Source of the DNA: Johnsonella sp.
Lineage (GTDB): Bacteria; Bacillota; Clostridia; Lachnospirales; Lachnospiraceae
DNA length: 64,000 nt
Reading direction: 5' to 3'
Assembly (NCBI GenBank): GCA_030529445.1
Contig: JAUMWW010000004.1
Coordinates: 32,488 to 96,487 of the forward strand
Position numbers and translations under genes: made by a program. Of the stretch, positions 43,378 through 52,094 are shown piece after piece. Every line of letters begins with the position of its first letter. Position 1 is the first letter of the stretch. The notes beneath the pieces were generated by a model. That model made no database searches. It worked only from the letters and a program-made list of their open reading frames with translations, and had not been told where the DNA came from.

Positions 43378-43662
43378 ATGTCTGAGGTTGATATGTCTGG
43401 TATAGGAAAAGACAAGGTAGAATCCACGGAAACAAAGCCGATGCCGCAGAAAAAGGAAGCAAAAGCGGACAAGGCGAAAAAGGCAGTAGAACCGTCTTTT
43501 TTTGATATGCTTAAGGCAGAGTTTGCTAAAATTATTTGGCCGAATAAAGAAACTCTGGTTAAGCAGACCATAGCCGTGTCTGTATGCTCTCTTGCACTCG
43601 GTATTCTCATAGCTTTGATTGATTTTGTATTTAAGATGGGATTCGGCTTCATAATTAGGTAG
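43378..43662 (+). CDS. secE: Preprotein translocase subunit SecE
   Basis: A 94-residue protein with a long charged N-terminal tail (1-38, rich in Lys, Glu and Ala), the conserved amphipathic stretch FFDMLKAEFAKIIWPNKE, and one C-terminal transmembrane segment (about 64-90). SecE clamps the SecY channel. It sits between rpmG and nusG, 11 and 12 bases away. Confidence 0.95.
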   Translation: MSEVDMSGIGKDKVESTETKPMPQKKEAKADKAKKAVEPSFFDMLKAEFAKIIWPNKETLVKQTIAVSVCSLALGILIALIDFVFKMGFGFIIR

Positions 43663-43674
43663 ATTGGTGAGTGT

Positions 43675-44211
43675 ATGGCGAAAGCACAATGGTATGTAGC
43701 CCATACTTACTCGGGCTATGAAAACAAAGTAAAGGTTGATATTGAGAAGACCATAGAGAATCGCGGGCTTCAGGATCAGATACTTGAAGTTTGCGTTCCT
43801 ATGCAGTCGGTAATCGAGCTTAAAAACGGGAAAGAAAAGGTTTCCGATAAGAAGATGTTTCCCGGCTATGTACTCGTGCATATGTTTATGAACGATGAAA
43901 CCTGGTACGTCGTTAGAAATACCAGAGGAGTAACCGGATTTGTAGGTCCGGGAAGCAAGCCCGTACCTCTGACTCCCGAAGAGATGGAAAATCTCGGCTT
44001 CGGAGAGGGAGAAAGGGAAGCACGCAAGGAAAGGCTGATCATGGATTTTGCTCCGGGAGACAATGTGGTCGTGACCGGCGGAGCATGGAAGGATACCTCG
44101 GGTATCATTACTGCGATTAACGAACATAAGAAGACCGTATCGATCAATGTGGATATGTTCGGAAGAGCAACCAAGGTCGAGCTTAATTTTTCCGAAGTAA
44201 AAAAGGTATAA
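43675..44211 (+). CDS. nusG: Transcription termination/antitermination factor NusG
   Basis: The 178-residue protein has the NGN domain (AKAQWYVAHTYSGYENKVK at the start, MFPGYVLVHM) and a C-terminal KOW domain (FAPGDNVVVTGGAWKDTSGII). It binds RNA polymerase and adjusts pausing and termination. ATG 43675 follows GGTGAG. Full length. Confidence 0.96.
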   Translation: MAKAQWYVAHTYSGYENKVKVDIEKTIENRGLQDQILEVCVPMQSVIELKNGKEKVSDKKMFPGYVLVHMFMNDETWYVVRNTRGVTGFVGPGSKPVPLTPEEMENLGFGEGEREARKERLIMDFAPGDNVVVTGGAWKDTSGIITAINEHKKTVSINVDMFGRATKVELNFSEVKKV

Positions 44212-44319
44212 ATCATCGAGCGGATTTATGATGTATACGCAATAGAAACTAAGAATGCAGTTCCGGCTTGACCGGGACGTGGGAGGGAAATTCCCGAAAT
44301 TACCACTAGGAGGTGCCTT
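44212..44319 (+). promoter_or_regulatory. Leader of rplK-rplA with possible L1-binding hairpin
   Basis: The gap before rplK contains a compact fold near 44279-44306 in which GTGG pairs with CCAC and GGGAA pairs with TTCCC, directly before the ribosome site AGGAGGTG. The rplK-rplA operon is autoregulated by L1 in other bacteria by a leader that mimics its rRNA site; this is the expected place. Confidence 0.5.
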
Positions 44320-44745
44320 ATGGCAAAAAAAGTAACAGGATTTATTAAATTACAGATTCCGGCAGGCAAGGCGACACCGGCTCCGCCTGTAGGTCCCGCT
44401 TTGGGACAGCACGGAGTCAATATCGTCGAGTTTACCAAGCAGTTCAATGCGAGAACGGCAGATCAGGGAGATCTGATCATTCCCGTTGTGATCACGGTTT
44501 ATGCGGACAGAAGTTTCACCTTTATTACGAAGACTCCGCCGGCAGCGGTTCTTTTAAAGAAGGCATGCAAGCTCAGCGCGGGTTCCGGTGCTCCGAATAA
44601 GACTAAGGTTGCCAAGATCAGCAAGGCAGATTTACAGAAGATAGCAGAAACCAAGATGCCCGATTTGAATGCGGCAAGCGTAGAGGCGGCGATGAGCATG
44701 ATCGCGGGAACCGCTCGCTCTATGGGAATTACCGTTGAGGACTAA
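44320..44745 (+). CDS. rplK: 50S ribosomal protein L11
   Basis: A 141-residue L11: [30 protein letters not shown] at the N-terminus in the usual order, the [19 protein letters not shown] middle, and the C-terminal RNA-binding half ending SMGITVED. It organises the GTPase-associated centre of the large subunit. AGGAGGTG precedes ATG 44320; rplA follows after 17 bases. Confidence 0.97.
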   Translation: MAKKVTGFIKLQIPAGKATPAPPVGPALGQHGVNIVEFTKQFNARTADQGDLIIPVVITVYADRSFTFITKTPPAAVLLKKACKLSAGSGAPNKTKVAKISKADLQKIAETKMPDLNAASVEAAMSMIAGTARSMGITVED

Positions 44746-44762
44746 TTTAGGAGGAGATAAGG

Positions 44763-45458
44763 ATGAAACACGGAAAGAGATTTAAAGAGGCCGCTAAATT
44801 AGTTGATCGTGCGAACCTCTATGATACGGCGGAAGCAATTGAACTGGTAAAAAAGACGGCAGTAGCAAAGTTTGACGAAACAATAGAGCTGCATATCCGC
44901 ACGGGCTGCGACGGACGTCATGCGGATCAGCAGATCAGAGGAGCGGTTGTACTCCCGCACGGAACAGGAAAAACAGTGCGCATTCTTGTTTTCGCAAAGG
45001 GATCGAAGCTGGATGAAGCAACTGCTGCGGGAGCGGATTTCGTAGGAGGAGAGGAGCTGATTCCGAAGATTCAAAACGAAGGATGGCTCGATTTTGACGT
45101 GGTTGTAGCAACTCCCGATATGATGGGCGTTGTCGGAAGGCTCGGAAAGGTGCTCGGTCCGAAGGGACTGATGCCCAACCCGAAAGCGGGGACGGTTACC
45201 ATGGATGTAACCAAGGCGATAGCGGATATCAAAGCCGGTAAGGTGGAATACCGTCTGGACAAGACAAATATTATTCATGTTCCGCTCGGAAAGGCTTCCT
45301 TTACGGAGGAGCAGCTTAAGGATAATTTCCAGACCGTTATCGATGCGGTGCTTAAGGCTAAGCCGAGCGCGGTAAAGGGTGCTTATCTTAAGAGCATCGT
45401 GATCGCTTCCAGTATGGGTCCCGGAATCAGACTCAATACGGCGAAGATCATGGCTTAA
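44763..45458 (+). CDS. rplA: 50S ribosomal protein L1
   Basis: A 231-residue L1 with the family phrases [48 protein letters not shown] and [17 protein letters not shown]. It forms the L1 stalk at the exit site and represses its own operon when free. GGAGG lies before ATG 44763. Confidence 0.97.
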   Translation: MKHGKRFKEAAKLVDRANLYDTAEAIELVKKTAVAKFDETIELHIRTGCDGRHADQQIRGAVVLPHGTGKTVRILVFAKGSKLDEATAAGADFVGGEELIPKIQNEGWLDFDVVVATPDMMGVVGRLGKVLGPKGLMPNPKAGTVTMDVTKAIADIKAGKVEYRLDKTNIIHVPLGKASFTEEQLKDNFQTVIDAVLKAKPSAVKGAYLKSIVIASSMGPGIRLNTAKIMA

Positions 45459-45519
45459 GAGCGGCAAAAAAAGGATTGGTTGAAACATTTCATAATGTTT
45501 TATCAATAAATCATCAATA

Positions 45520-45660
45520 AGTATGAACTGCCAAAGACAGCAGGTGCCTTGTGCATAAGTTTTACGCCTGCCGAGGAAGTGGATCCACAGCATCGCAAAA
45601 GAAGCTTGCGGTGCCGGTAAGTGAGATTGCGCCCTCCGCAGCAGGAGGGCTTTTTATATA
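45520..45660 (+). promoter_or_regulatory. Ribosomal protein L10 leader with attenuator
   Basis: The 247-base gap between rplA and rplJ contains the type of folded leader bound by the L10/L12 complex: several short pairings with GCCGGTAAGTGAGA near 45612-45626, then a strong terminator hairpin, GCCCTCC pairing with GGAGGGC (45631-45650), with TTTTT after it. Free L10-L12 is expected to favour termination and limit rplJ-rplL expression. Confidence 0.75.
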
Positions 45661-45705
45661 TTCACTTTGTGCAGTGGTACTGAATAAAAACAAAGGAGGA
45701 TAAAG

Positions 45706-46194
45706 ATGGCAAAAATTGAATTAAAGCAGCCTATCGTTCAGGAAATCGCAGAGCTTCTTGACGGTGCGCAGTCAGCAGTGCTTGTGGATTATCGCGGCAT
45801 CACCGTGGAGCAGGACACCAAGCTGCGCAAGGAACTCAGAGAAGCCGGTGTTACTTATAAGGTATATAAGAACACGATGATTCACCTGGCGGCGAAGGGT
45901 ACTGCTTTCGAAGCTTTGGATGCGTCTTTGGAAGGACCCACCGCTCTTGCGGTTTCCAAGGAAGATGCAACGGCTCCGGCAAGAGTGCTTTATAACTTTT
46001 CCAAAACGGCTCCGGCATTGGAGCTCAAAGCCGGTATCGTAGAGGGTACGGCGTATGATGCGGCAGGAATCAAGGAGATTGCGGCAATACCGTCGAAGGA
46101 TGAGCTGCTTGGAAGACTCTTCGGAAGTATCCAGTCGCCGATTACCAATTTTGCACGCGTGCTGAACCAGATCGCTGAGAAGCAGGAAGCATAG
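45706..46194 (+). CDS. rplJ: 50S ribosomal protein L10
   Basis: A 162-residue L10: QPIVQEIAELLDGAQSAVLVDYRGITVEQ at the N-terminus in pieces, YKVYKNTMIHLAA, and a C-terminal helix (SPITNFARVLNQIAEKQEA) that holds L7/L12 dimers. AAAGGAGG precedes ATG 45706. Confidence 0.97.
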   Translation: MAKIELKQPIVQEIAELLDGAQSAVLVDYRGITVEQDTKLRKELREAGVTYKVYKNTMIHLAAKGTAFEALDASLEGPTALAVSKEDATAPARVLYNFSKTAPALELKAGIVEGTAYDAAGIKEIAAIPSKDELLGRLFGSIQSPITNFARVLNQIAEKQEA

Positions 46195-46259
46195 AGTACA
46201 AAAGAGAAGATAGAGAATAAAAACAGAGAACGATTAAGAAAAATAATGGAGGAAGAAAA

Positions 46260-46637
46260 ATGGCAAAGTTAACAACTGCTGAGTTTATTGAGGCAATAAA
46301 GGAATTATCGGTTCTTGAATTAAATGAGCTTGTAAAAGCATGTGAAGAAGAGTTCGGCGTATCCGCAGCCGCAGGCGTGGTAGTTGCCGCAGCAGGCGCA
46401 GGCGCTGCCGCAGCTGCAGAGGAGAAGACGGAGTTTGATGTTGAGCTTACGGAAGTGGGCGAGCAGAAGGTTAAGGTAATCAAGGTGGTTCGTGAAGCAA
46501 CCGGTCTCGGTCTTAAGGAAGCAAAGGATCTCGTTGACGGCGCACCGAAGGTTGTTAAGGCTGCAATCGCAAAGGATGAGGCAGAGGCGCTTAAGAAATC
46601 TCTTGAGGAAGTAGGAGCAAAGGTTACCCTGAAGTAA
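46260..46637 (+). CDS. rplL: 50S ribosomal protein L7/L12
   Basis: A 125-residue L12: an N-terminal dimerisation helix ([20 protein letters not shown]), an alanine/glycine-rich hinge (about 38-58) and the C-terminal domain ([20 protein letters not shown]) that recruits translation factors. It follows L10 by 65 bases and ends the operon. Confidence 0.97.
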   Translation: MAKLTTAEFIEAIKELSVLELNELVKACEEEFGVSAAAGVVVAAAGAGAAAAAEEKTEFDVELTEVGEQKVKVIKVVREATGLGLKEAKDLVDGAPKVVKAAIAKDEAEALKKSLEEVGAKVTLK

Positions 46638-46671
46638 TCGGAGCGGATTTCTCCAAGAAATAAAAAAATGA

Positions 46672-46708
46672 AAAAAACTCCCGAAATATATTTTTTCGGG
46701 AGTTTTTT
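46672..46708 (+). terminator. Terminator after rplL
   Basis: AAAAAACTCCCGAAA (46672-46686) pairs with TTTCGGGAGTTTTTT (46694-46708); perfect stem with a 7-base loop. Confidence 0.95.
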
Positions 46709-46762
46709 TATAAAAATACAAAAAATTAAGAAAAAATACGCTCAGAATTAAGCAAGAGCGGC

Positions 46763-46791
46763 TTGACATTAATATGACCAATTGCTATTAT
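46763..46791 (+). promoter_or_regulatory. Promoter of the cold-shock gene
   Basis: TTGACA (46763-46768, perfect), 17 bases, TATTAT (46786-46791). Transcription would start near 46798, leaving a leader of about 130 bases. Confidence 0.8.
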
Positions 46792-46819
46792 TTAATAGTA
46801 TTTCGGTTGGGCTGTTGAT

Positions 46820-46882
46820 TCACATATTTTTGTAAGTCATGGAGCTTGCGTATTATTTACTATGATTTACAAAAATATGTGA
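46820..46882 (+). promoter_or_regulatory. Long hairpin in the cold-shock mRNA leader
   Basis: A perfect 16-base inverted repeat (46820-46835 and 46867-46882) encloses 31 bases and can extend inward by TCAT/ATGA. The right arm runs into TTTTT. It may be a temperature-sensitive leader fold or an attenuator. Confidence 0.6.
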
Positions 46883-46930
46883 TTTTTAAGTTACAAGGAA
46901 ATGCTAAAAAATTTTATGGGGGGTACCAAG

Positions 46931-47137
46931 ATGCATACAGGTACAGTTAAATGGTTTAACGCAACAAAGGGATACGGTTTCATTACCAATGAAGAGGATC
47001 AGAGCGAGATCTTCGTACATTTCTCCGGAATTAATTCCGAGGGATATAAGTCATTGGAGGATGGCCAGAGGGTTACATTTGATACTGCGGAGGGAAACAG
47101 AGGAATCCAGGCTGTTAATGTTACAGTGATTGCTTAG
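46931..47137 (+). CDS. Cold-shock protein (CspA family)
   Basis: A 68-residue single cold-shock domain: [19 protein letters not shown] (RNP1 region), EIFVHFSGI (RNP2), and [12 protein letters not shown] at the end. It binds single-stranded RNA and melts structures at low temperature. ATG 46931 follows GGGGGG after a long leader; a TTG at 46901 in the same frame has no ribosome site and is not part of the family core. Confidence 0.95.
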   Translation: MHTGTVKWFNATKGYGFITNEEDQSEIFVHFSGINSEGYKSLEDGQRVTFDTAEGNRGIQAVNVTVIA

Positions 47138-47221
47138 TTTTTTATCAGATGTAAACCAAATGTACAAAAAGGCTTCGGATTAATTTTCGGAGCTTTTTTC
47201 CGTTGGAAAGGAGTATCGAAA

Positions 47222-48535
47222 ATGCAGGCTGTGATCATGGCGGGAGGAAAAGGAAGCAGGCTGATCTCTATTACGAAAGACGAAATACCGAAGCCGATGG
47301 TTAACCTAAACGGCAAGCCCTTGCTTGTATGGCAGATAGAGCAGCTGAAGAGATACGGCATCAATAGAATAACGATGGTGACAGGGTATCTGGGAGAGAA
47401 GATCAGAGAATATTTTCAGGACGGAAAAGCCTTCGGCTGTACCATAGATTATATTGTCGAAGAAGAACCTCTCGGCACCGCGGGTTCCTTTTTTTACCTG
47501 AAAGAAAAAATCAAAGATGAGTATTTTATGCTGGTATTCGGAGATATTTTTTTCGATATCGACATCAGAAGAATGGAAGCCTTTCATCGCGAAAAATCGG
47601 CACTTGCGACCTTATTCGTGCATCCGAATTCCCACCCCTTCGATTCCGATCTGATCGAAAGCGATAAGGAAGGCAGGGTGCTTCGATTTGATTCGAAGCA
47701 TAATAAGAGGGATTATTGGTATGATAATATAGTCAATGCCGGACTTTATATTATCGATAAAAAGCTCTGTGAGCGGGTGGAGCGGGGAAGGAAGACGGAT
47801 CTGGAGAAAGAGCTGCTTGCCCCCATGGCGGAGCAAAAAGAAGCGATATATGCGTACTCTTCGCCGGAATTCGTCAAGGATGTGGGAACGGTTGAACGGA
47901 TAGAAAAGACGATGGAGGAGATCAAGAGCGGCTTTATTGCCTCGAAGAACCTGGAATATCTCCAGAGTGCGATTTTTCTGGACAGAGACGGGACCATCAA
48001 TCAGCTCAGGGGCTTTATCCACAGGGAAGAAGACTTCGAGCTGGAAGAGGGAGTGATCGAAGCGATCAAGAGGATTAATTCTTCCGGAATGCTTGCGATC
48101 GTAGTGACGAATCAGCCGGTTATCGCAAGAGGTTTATGCGAGCCCGAGGATGTGGAGAAGATCCATAAAAAGATGAAAACGCTTCTGGGAAGAGAGGGGG
48201 CGTTTTTAGACGGGCTGTTTTACTGCCCCCATCATCCGGATAAGGGATTTCCCGAGGAAAACCCGGCATATAAGATAGAATGCGAATGCAGGAAGCCCAA
48301 AACGGGAATGATTGAGGAGGCGGCAAGAAGGTATCATATTGATCTCTCCGGCTCATGGATCATCGGTGATACGACACTGGATATTGAGCTGGGGAAGAGA
48401 GCCGGTCTGCGTTCCGTGCTTCTGGAGAGCGGAGAAGGGGGAAGGGACGGAAAATATGATGCAAAGCCCGATTTTTCGGCAAAAAATCTTGATGAGGCGG
48501 TAAAAAGGATATTGGAAAAAAGAGGGAGGGCTTAA
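47222..48535 (+). CDS. Fused sugar nucleotidyltransferase and HAD phosphatase (HddC-GmhB-like)
   Basis: The 437-residue protein joins two enzymes. Residues 1-232 form a nucleotidyltransferase (MAGGKGSRL, DEIPKPMVNLNGKPLL, LVFGDIFFD) of the HddC type. Residues about 248-437 form a HAD-IIIA phosphatase with the nucleophile in FLDRDGT (Asp254, Asp256), TNQPVIARG, the zinc-binding CPHHPDKG...CECRKPKTGM, and GDTTLDIELGKRAG. In the D,D-heptose pathway GmhB removes the 7-phosphate and HddC then activates heptose 1-phosphate with GTP, so the fusion would hold consecutive steps. The heptose kinase and isomerase genes are not in the window. The exact sugar is inferred. Confidence 0.83.
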   Translation: MQAVIMAGGKGSRLISITKDEIPKPMVNLNGKPLLVWQIEQLKRYGINRITMVTGYLGEKIREYFQDGKAFGCTIDYIVEEEPLGTAGSFFYLKEKIKDEYFMLVFGDIFFDIDIRRMEAFHREKSALATLFVHPNSHPFDSDLIESDKEGRVLRFDSKHNKRDYWYDNIVNAGLYIIDKKLCERVERGRKTDLEKELLAPMAEQKEAIYAYSSPEFVKDVGTVERIEKTMEEIKSGFIASKNLEYLQSAIFLDRDGTINQLRGFIHREEDFELEEGVIEAIKRINSSGMLAIVVTNQPVIARGLCEPEDVEKIHKKMKTLLGREGAFLDGLFYCPHHPDKGFPEENPAYKIECECRKPKTGMIEEAARRYHIDLSGSWIIGDTTLDIELGKRAGLRSVLLESGEGGRDGKYDAKPDFSAKNLDEAVKRILEKRGRA

Positions 48536-49443
48536 GCCTCCCATCTGCATCTTGCGCTCGCGCCGCAGGGAAGTGCGAGCGGGCTGTTTTTGAGGGGAAT
48601 TCCGATCTCGTCCGCTTCGACGATTGCCCCGCTTTTTCGGGATGCAATTGTGCAGGAGAGCATATAGCTGAGCACACCAGGCTGAAGTCCGGTAGTATAG
48701 GAGCTGATCAAAAAGAAGAGCGGATTCGGGCTTAAAAGTTTGGCGCAAAGCTCCAGGAGCGGATAGATGCAGTCCTCGATCTTCCAGATCTCCCCTTTCG
48801 GTCCTCTTCCGTAGGAGGGGGGATCCATGATGATGGCATCATAAGAGTTGCCTCTTCGGAGCTCTCTTTCAACAAATTTCACACAATCATCTACGAGCCA
48901 GCGTATGCCGGCATGCTCCAATCCGCTGGAGGAGGCATTTTCCTTTGCCCAGTTTATAATGCCCTTGCTGGCATCCACATGGGTAACCTTTGCACCGGCT
49001 GCGGCTGCGGCAAGAGTGGCTCCTCCGGTATAGGAAAAGAGGTTGAGGAGCTTTACTTCTCCTGCGCTTTGGCGTCGTTTAAGAATCTGCTCAAAGCTGA
49101 AATCCCAATTCAGCGCCTGTTCGGGAAATACACCGGTATGCTTGAAACTGAAAGGCTTGAGATGGAAGGTGATTTTTTGTGTATTTTTATTTTGGGAAAC
49201 AATCTCGGGGAGCTCATATTCTATGCTCCATTGTTGGGGGAGGGAAAAAAACTCCCATTCTCCCCCGCCTTTTTGGCTCCGGTGATAGATCGCATTTGCC
49301 TTCTTCCACAAAGGAGAACGAGGAGTGTTCCAGATAACCTGGGGGTCCGGACGAATCAGGAGGTAGTCTCCCCACCGTTCGAGCTTTTGCCCCTTTCCGG
49401 TTTCATATATTTCATAGTCTTTCCAGTTTTTTGCCAGCCACAT
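48532..49443 (-). CDS. SAM-dependent methyltransferase of the rRNA large-subunit (RlmI/K-like) type
   Basis: On the minus strand, 303 residues. The N-terminal part (1-125) lacks a clear PUA domain; the C-terminal Rossmann domain has LLNLFSYTGGATLAAAAAGA (SAM loop), THVDASKGIINWAKENA, and IIMDPPSYGRGPKGEIW, where DPPSYG is the base-methylation motif of this family. SYTTGLQP corresponds to the RlmI-type SSSxH/C region but without the usual Cys/His. It converges with the nucleotidyltransferase gene, stops overlapping by 4 bases. It probably methylates a cytosine or guanine in 23S rRNA. Confidence 0.8.
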   Translation of the reverse strand: MWLAKNWKDYEIYETGKGQKLERWGDYLLIRPDPQVIWNTPRSPLWKKANAIYHRSQKGGGEWEFFSLPQQWSIEYELPEIVSQNKNTQKITFHLKPFSFKHTGVFPEQALNWDFSFEQILKRRQSAGEVKLLNLFSYTGGATLAAAAAGAKVTHVDASKGIINWAKENASSSGLEHAGIRWLVDDCVKFVERELRRGNSYDAIIMDPPSYGRGPKGEIWKIEDCIYPLLELCAKLLSPNPLFFLISSYTTGLQPGVLSYMLSCTIASRKSGAIVEADEIGIPLKNSPLALPCGASARCRWEA

Positions 49444-49604
49444 ATCAAATCCATCCTTGCGATACGATAAAATTTCGGTTTCGGATTCGAAGGCTCTGCA
49501 TTTGCGTTCGGATATCCTATGCCGAGAAAGTATTATAGATTAAAAGCATTATATATTATAAGCGATGTAAAATATTTGTAAAGATTTTTTCCTGCCGCTG
49601 CGGC

Positions 49605-49632
49605 TTGATAAATAATCTGTATGTGGTAAAAT
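49605..49632 (+). promoter_or_regulatory. Promoter of the first wall-binding gene
   Basis: TTGATA (49605-49610), 16 bases, TAAAAT (49627-49632) with a TG just upstream of the -10 box. Confidence 0.55.
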
Positions 49633-49711
49633 AAAACGGATAAAAGGTGGGGCTAAAACATACGGCTTGTAAAAAAGCGGTATTGTAACAGTAAAATACT
49701 AAGGAGTTTTT

Positions 49712-51091
49712 ATGATTTTTACGAAGAAAAGAAAGAAACTGCTTCCCCTGCTTGTGATGGGAATCAGTCTGGGGATGAGCGTGGCTGCCCATGCCGAAGG
49801 TTGGGAGCAGATCGGCTCGAATTGGATCTATAAGGATGCAAACGGTCAGAGAATCACCAACGAGTGGAGAAAAGGCGCAGACGGAAAATACAGATGGCTC
49901 GACAGCGCGGGCGATATGGCAAGAGACCAATGGGTGGATTTTGATAAGTACTATGTGGATGCCGACGGAATCTATGTGGAGAGCGGATGGAAGAAGATCA
50001 AAGATCATTGGTATTATTTCACTTCAAACGGGAAGCCGGCGAGAGAGACATGGAAAAAAATCGATAATAAATGGTATTATTTTGATGATGAAGGAAAGAT
50101 GGGAGTCGGATGGCTGCTGGACAATATGTATTATTGCGGAAAAGACGGCGTAATGCATACGGGCTGGCATCATCTCGTTCCGCCGGATTCCGATACGGAT
50201 ACGGACGATCGGCTGCCTGCTCCCGGAGATGATGAAGGAAGCGAAGAGAAAAGATGGTATTTTTTCTCGAATAACGGAAAAAAATTTGTGCCGCATCTGG
50301 AAAACGGAGCGGAGTACGGCGAAGGACGGATCAGCGGCGTCAGATATTGTTTTTCCGCCGAGGGCGAGCTCCAGACCGGCTGGGTCAATATCAAGGGAAC
50401 GGATAAGGAATCCGCAAGCATTCAGGATTTCCGCTATTATAATAAGGACGGTACGCTCAGAACGGGCTGGTATTCCATAGAGCCCCCGGAGGATACCTTC
50501 GAGAATTATTATAATACGGTGGAGTGGTTTTATTTTAATGCTTCGGGAGTTCCCAGGGCATCTTCCGATGAGAGGCTTAAATCCTCCGATATCATCAGGC
50601 TGAACGGAAGACAGTATTTATTCAATAAAAGAGGAAATCCCGTTTACGGGATGCAAAAGGTCTATACCGGCAACGGAGAAGAGTATAGCGCATATTATTT
50701 CGGGACGCAAAAGCAAAGCCATATACAAAAGGGAAAGATCAGGATCAAGGAAGCCGGAAACCATGAGGAGGTTTATTACTTTATGGAATCTACCGGAAAA
50801 GGTTATACGGGAGTGAAGGATTCCTATCTCTACTATATGGGAAAATTGCAGAAGGCGGATAAGGGAACGAAGTATCAGGTCATCTCCATACCTGCCGGAG
50901 CCAACGGAAAGGTAACCAATTATGTAGTCAATACCGCAGGCAAGATATCCAAGAACGGCAAGGTAAAAGACGGGGACAGGGTTGAGTACAAGACCAATGC
51001 AAGCGGCGTGCTGACTCATATAGACGGTTCTGCGGAAGGAATAGAGGGCGTATTCATCACTCCGATCGAGCCGGAATTTGCGGAAAATTAA
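49712..51091 (+). CDS. Secreted choline-binding-type repeat protein
   Basis: A 459-residue exported protein. The signal peptide is MIFTKKRKKLLPLLVMGISL... with cleavage after AAHA (about residue 28). From 30 to about 290 it has at least nine aromatic repeats of about 20 residues (WEQIGSNWIYKDANG, GWKKIKDHWYYFTSNG, TWKKIDNKWYYFDDEG, GWLLDNMYYCGKDG and so on), some interrupted by longer inserts. The last 160 residues (about 300-459) form diverged repeats with no recognised enzyme domain. It is probably held on the cell surface through wall polymers. It is the first of four such genes between 49.7 and 56.9 kb. Confidence 0.85.
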   Translation: MIFTKKRKKLLPLLVMGISLGMSVAAHAEGWEQIGSNWIYKDANGQRITNEWRKGADGKYRWLDSAGDMARDQWVDFDKYYVDADGIYVESGWKKIKDHWYYFTSNGKPARETWKKIDNKWYYFDDEGKMGVGWLLDNMYYCGKDGVMHTGWHHLVPPDSDTDTDDRLPAPGDDEGSEEKRWYFFSNNGKKFVPHLENGAEYGEGRISGVRYCFSAEGELQTGWVNIKGTDKESASIQDFRYYNKDGTLRTGWYSIEPPEDTFENYYNTVEWFYFNASGVPRASSDERLKSSDIIRLNGRQYLFNKRGNPVYGMQKVYTGNGEEYSAYYFGTQKQSHIQKGKIRIKEAGNHEEVYYFMESTGKGYTGVKDSYLYYMGKLQKADKGTKYQVISIPAGANGKVTNYVVNTAGKISKNGKVKDGDRVEYKTNASGVLTHIDGSAEGIEGVFITPIEPEFAEN

Positions 51092-51145
51092 TAAAAAAGC
51101 AAAAGAGAATCCCGATCCGACAGGGATATGCATTCTCGAAAAAAT

Positions 51146-51193
51146 AAAAACCATTTGGCGAAGAGAGAAAATTTCCCTGCCAAATGGTTTTTT
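51146..51193. terminator. Bidirectional terminator between convergent genes
   Basis: AAAAACCATTTGGC (51146-51159) pairs with GCCAAATGGTTTTT (51179-51192), flanked by A and T runs; it can serve both the wall-binding gene and the DsbA-like gene. Confidence 0.9.
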
Positions 51194-51249
51194 CTATTTG
51201 ATTGATAAAAAGCGGATCGATAAAGAAAACAGCACTCTTCGGCGAATAT

Positions 51250-51807
51250 TTATTTCTTTTCGGCATTTGCCAGTTCAAGGAGCGCGATCAGCTTCGCACG
51301 GCTGATTAAAAGCCCTCCGGAGGAGCTTTGAACGATATCGCCGAGTCGGTATGCCGGTACGGCGGGAACCCGAAGCTTTTGCCAAACAAGGTGATTTGCT
51401 TCCTGTATTTTCCGGGCATAGGAAGCATTGTCAAAAACGGAAGCGGCATCCTCAAGGTCTGCACCGCTTTCCTTTGCAAAACGCATTAAAACTTCGACAT
51501 TGTTGATATCGCCCTGATTTTCAAAATATTCTTCAAAGATAAGATCGTTATATCTTTTCAGATTGAGATTGCGGCTTTTCAGATAATATGCAAGCTGTAT
51601 TGCCCGATAAGAGGAGGCGGCGGATAAAGGGGCACCGGGATTGACCTCGCAGGGACATAAATCGATATGCACATGGTGATAGTCGGGAAGAAGCTCGAAA
51701 AACTCATGAAGTCCCCGATAGCAGAAGGGGCAGATATAATCATAAAAAATTTCCAATGTGTTTTTTATCATTGTGTTGTTTGACCGGAGAAAACATTCAC
51801 TTTCCAC
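51250..51807 (-). CDS. DsbA-family thiol oxidoreductase-like protein (FrnE/HCCA isomerase type)
   Basis: On the minus strand, 185 residues. EIFYDYICPFCYRGLHEF places a CPFC redox pair at the end of the first strand, the thioredoxin-fold pattern; the helical insertion (YLKSRNLNLKRYNDLIFEEYF, VEVLMRFAKESGADLED) and the cis-Pro region VPAVPAYRLGD follow as in FrnE/HCCA-isomerase-like DsbA proteins. I choose GTG 51807 because AAGGAGGAGAG lies just before it; a longer frame to 51876 overlaps that ribosome site. No signal peptide, so it is probably cytoplasmic. Substrate unknown. Confidence 0.8.
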   Translation of the reverse strand: MESECFLRSNNTMIKNTLEIFYDYICPFCYRGLHEFFELLPDYHHVHIDLCPCEVNPGAPLSAASSYRAIQLAYYLKSRNLNLKRYNDLIFEEYFENQGDINNVEVLMRFAKESGADLEDAASVFDNASYARKIQEANHLVWQKLRVPAVPAYRLGDIVQSSSGGLLISRAKLIALLELANAEKK

Positions 51808-51990
51808 GGTCTCTCCTCCTTTTTGATGGAAACGACGGAAGCGGCAGAGCGAAGCTATGCGGCTAAGATATGACATTCGTGATCGTATATGGACATCTTA
51901 TCATATCAGAATCTGTTTTCCTACTCTTTCGATGAGCTTTTTAAAAAATTAAGATACTCTCCTTTTCTTTTTATACTTATTTAATTTTTG

Positions 51991-52006
51991 CCACCCGAAC
52001 GGGTGG
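51991..52006. promoter_or_regulatory. Palindrome upstream of a secreted-protein promoter
   Basis: CCACCC-GAAC-GGGTGG lies 23 bases upstream of a TATAAT (52030-52035) that has no recognisable -35 hexamer. The position suits an activator or repressor site; it is not followed by a T run on either strand. Confidence 0.35.
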
Positions 52007-52094
52007 GGTAGGATTTCTCTTGATTAGATTATAATATAAGCGTGAAAAAAGCGTAAATTTTAAATTGCTTGAGAAAAGATTCAGGAGGTGAAAG

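Noticed and set aside
46820-46882. The csp leader hairpin as the terminator of the ribosomal protein operon
   Set aside because: A strong terminator already lies at 46672-46708, and a near-consensus promoter at 46763-46791 places the hairpin inside the csp transcript.
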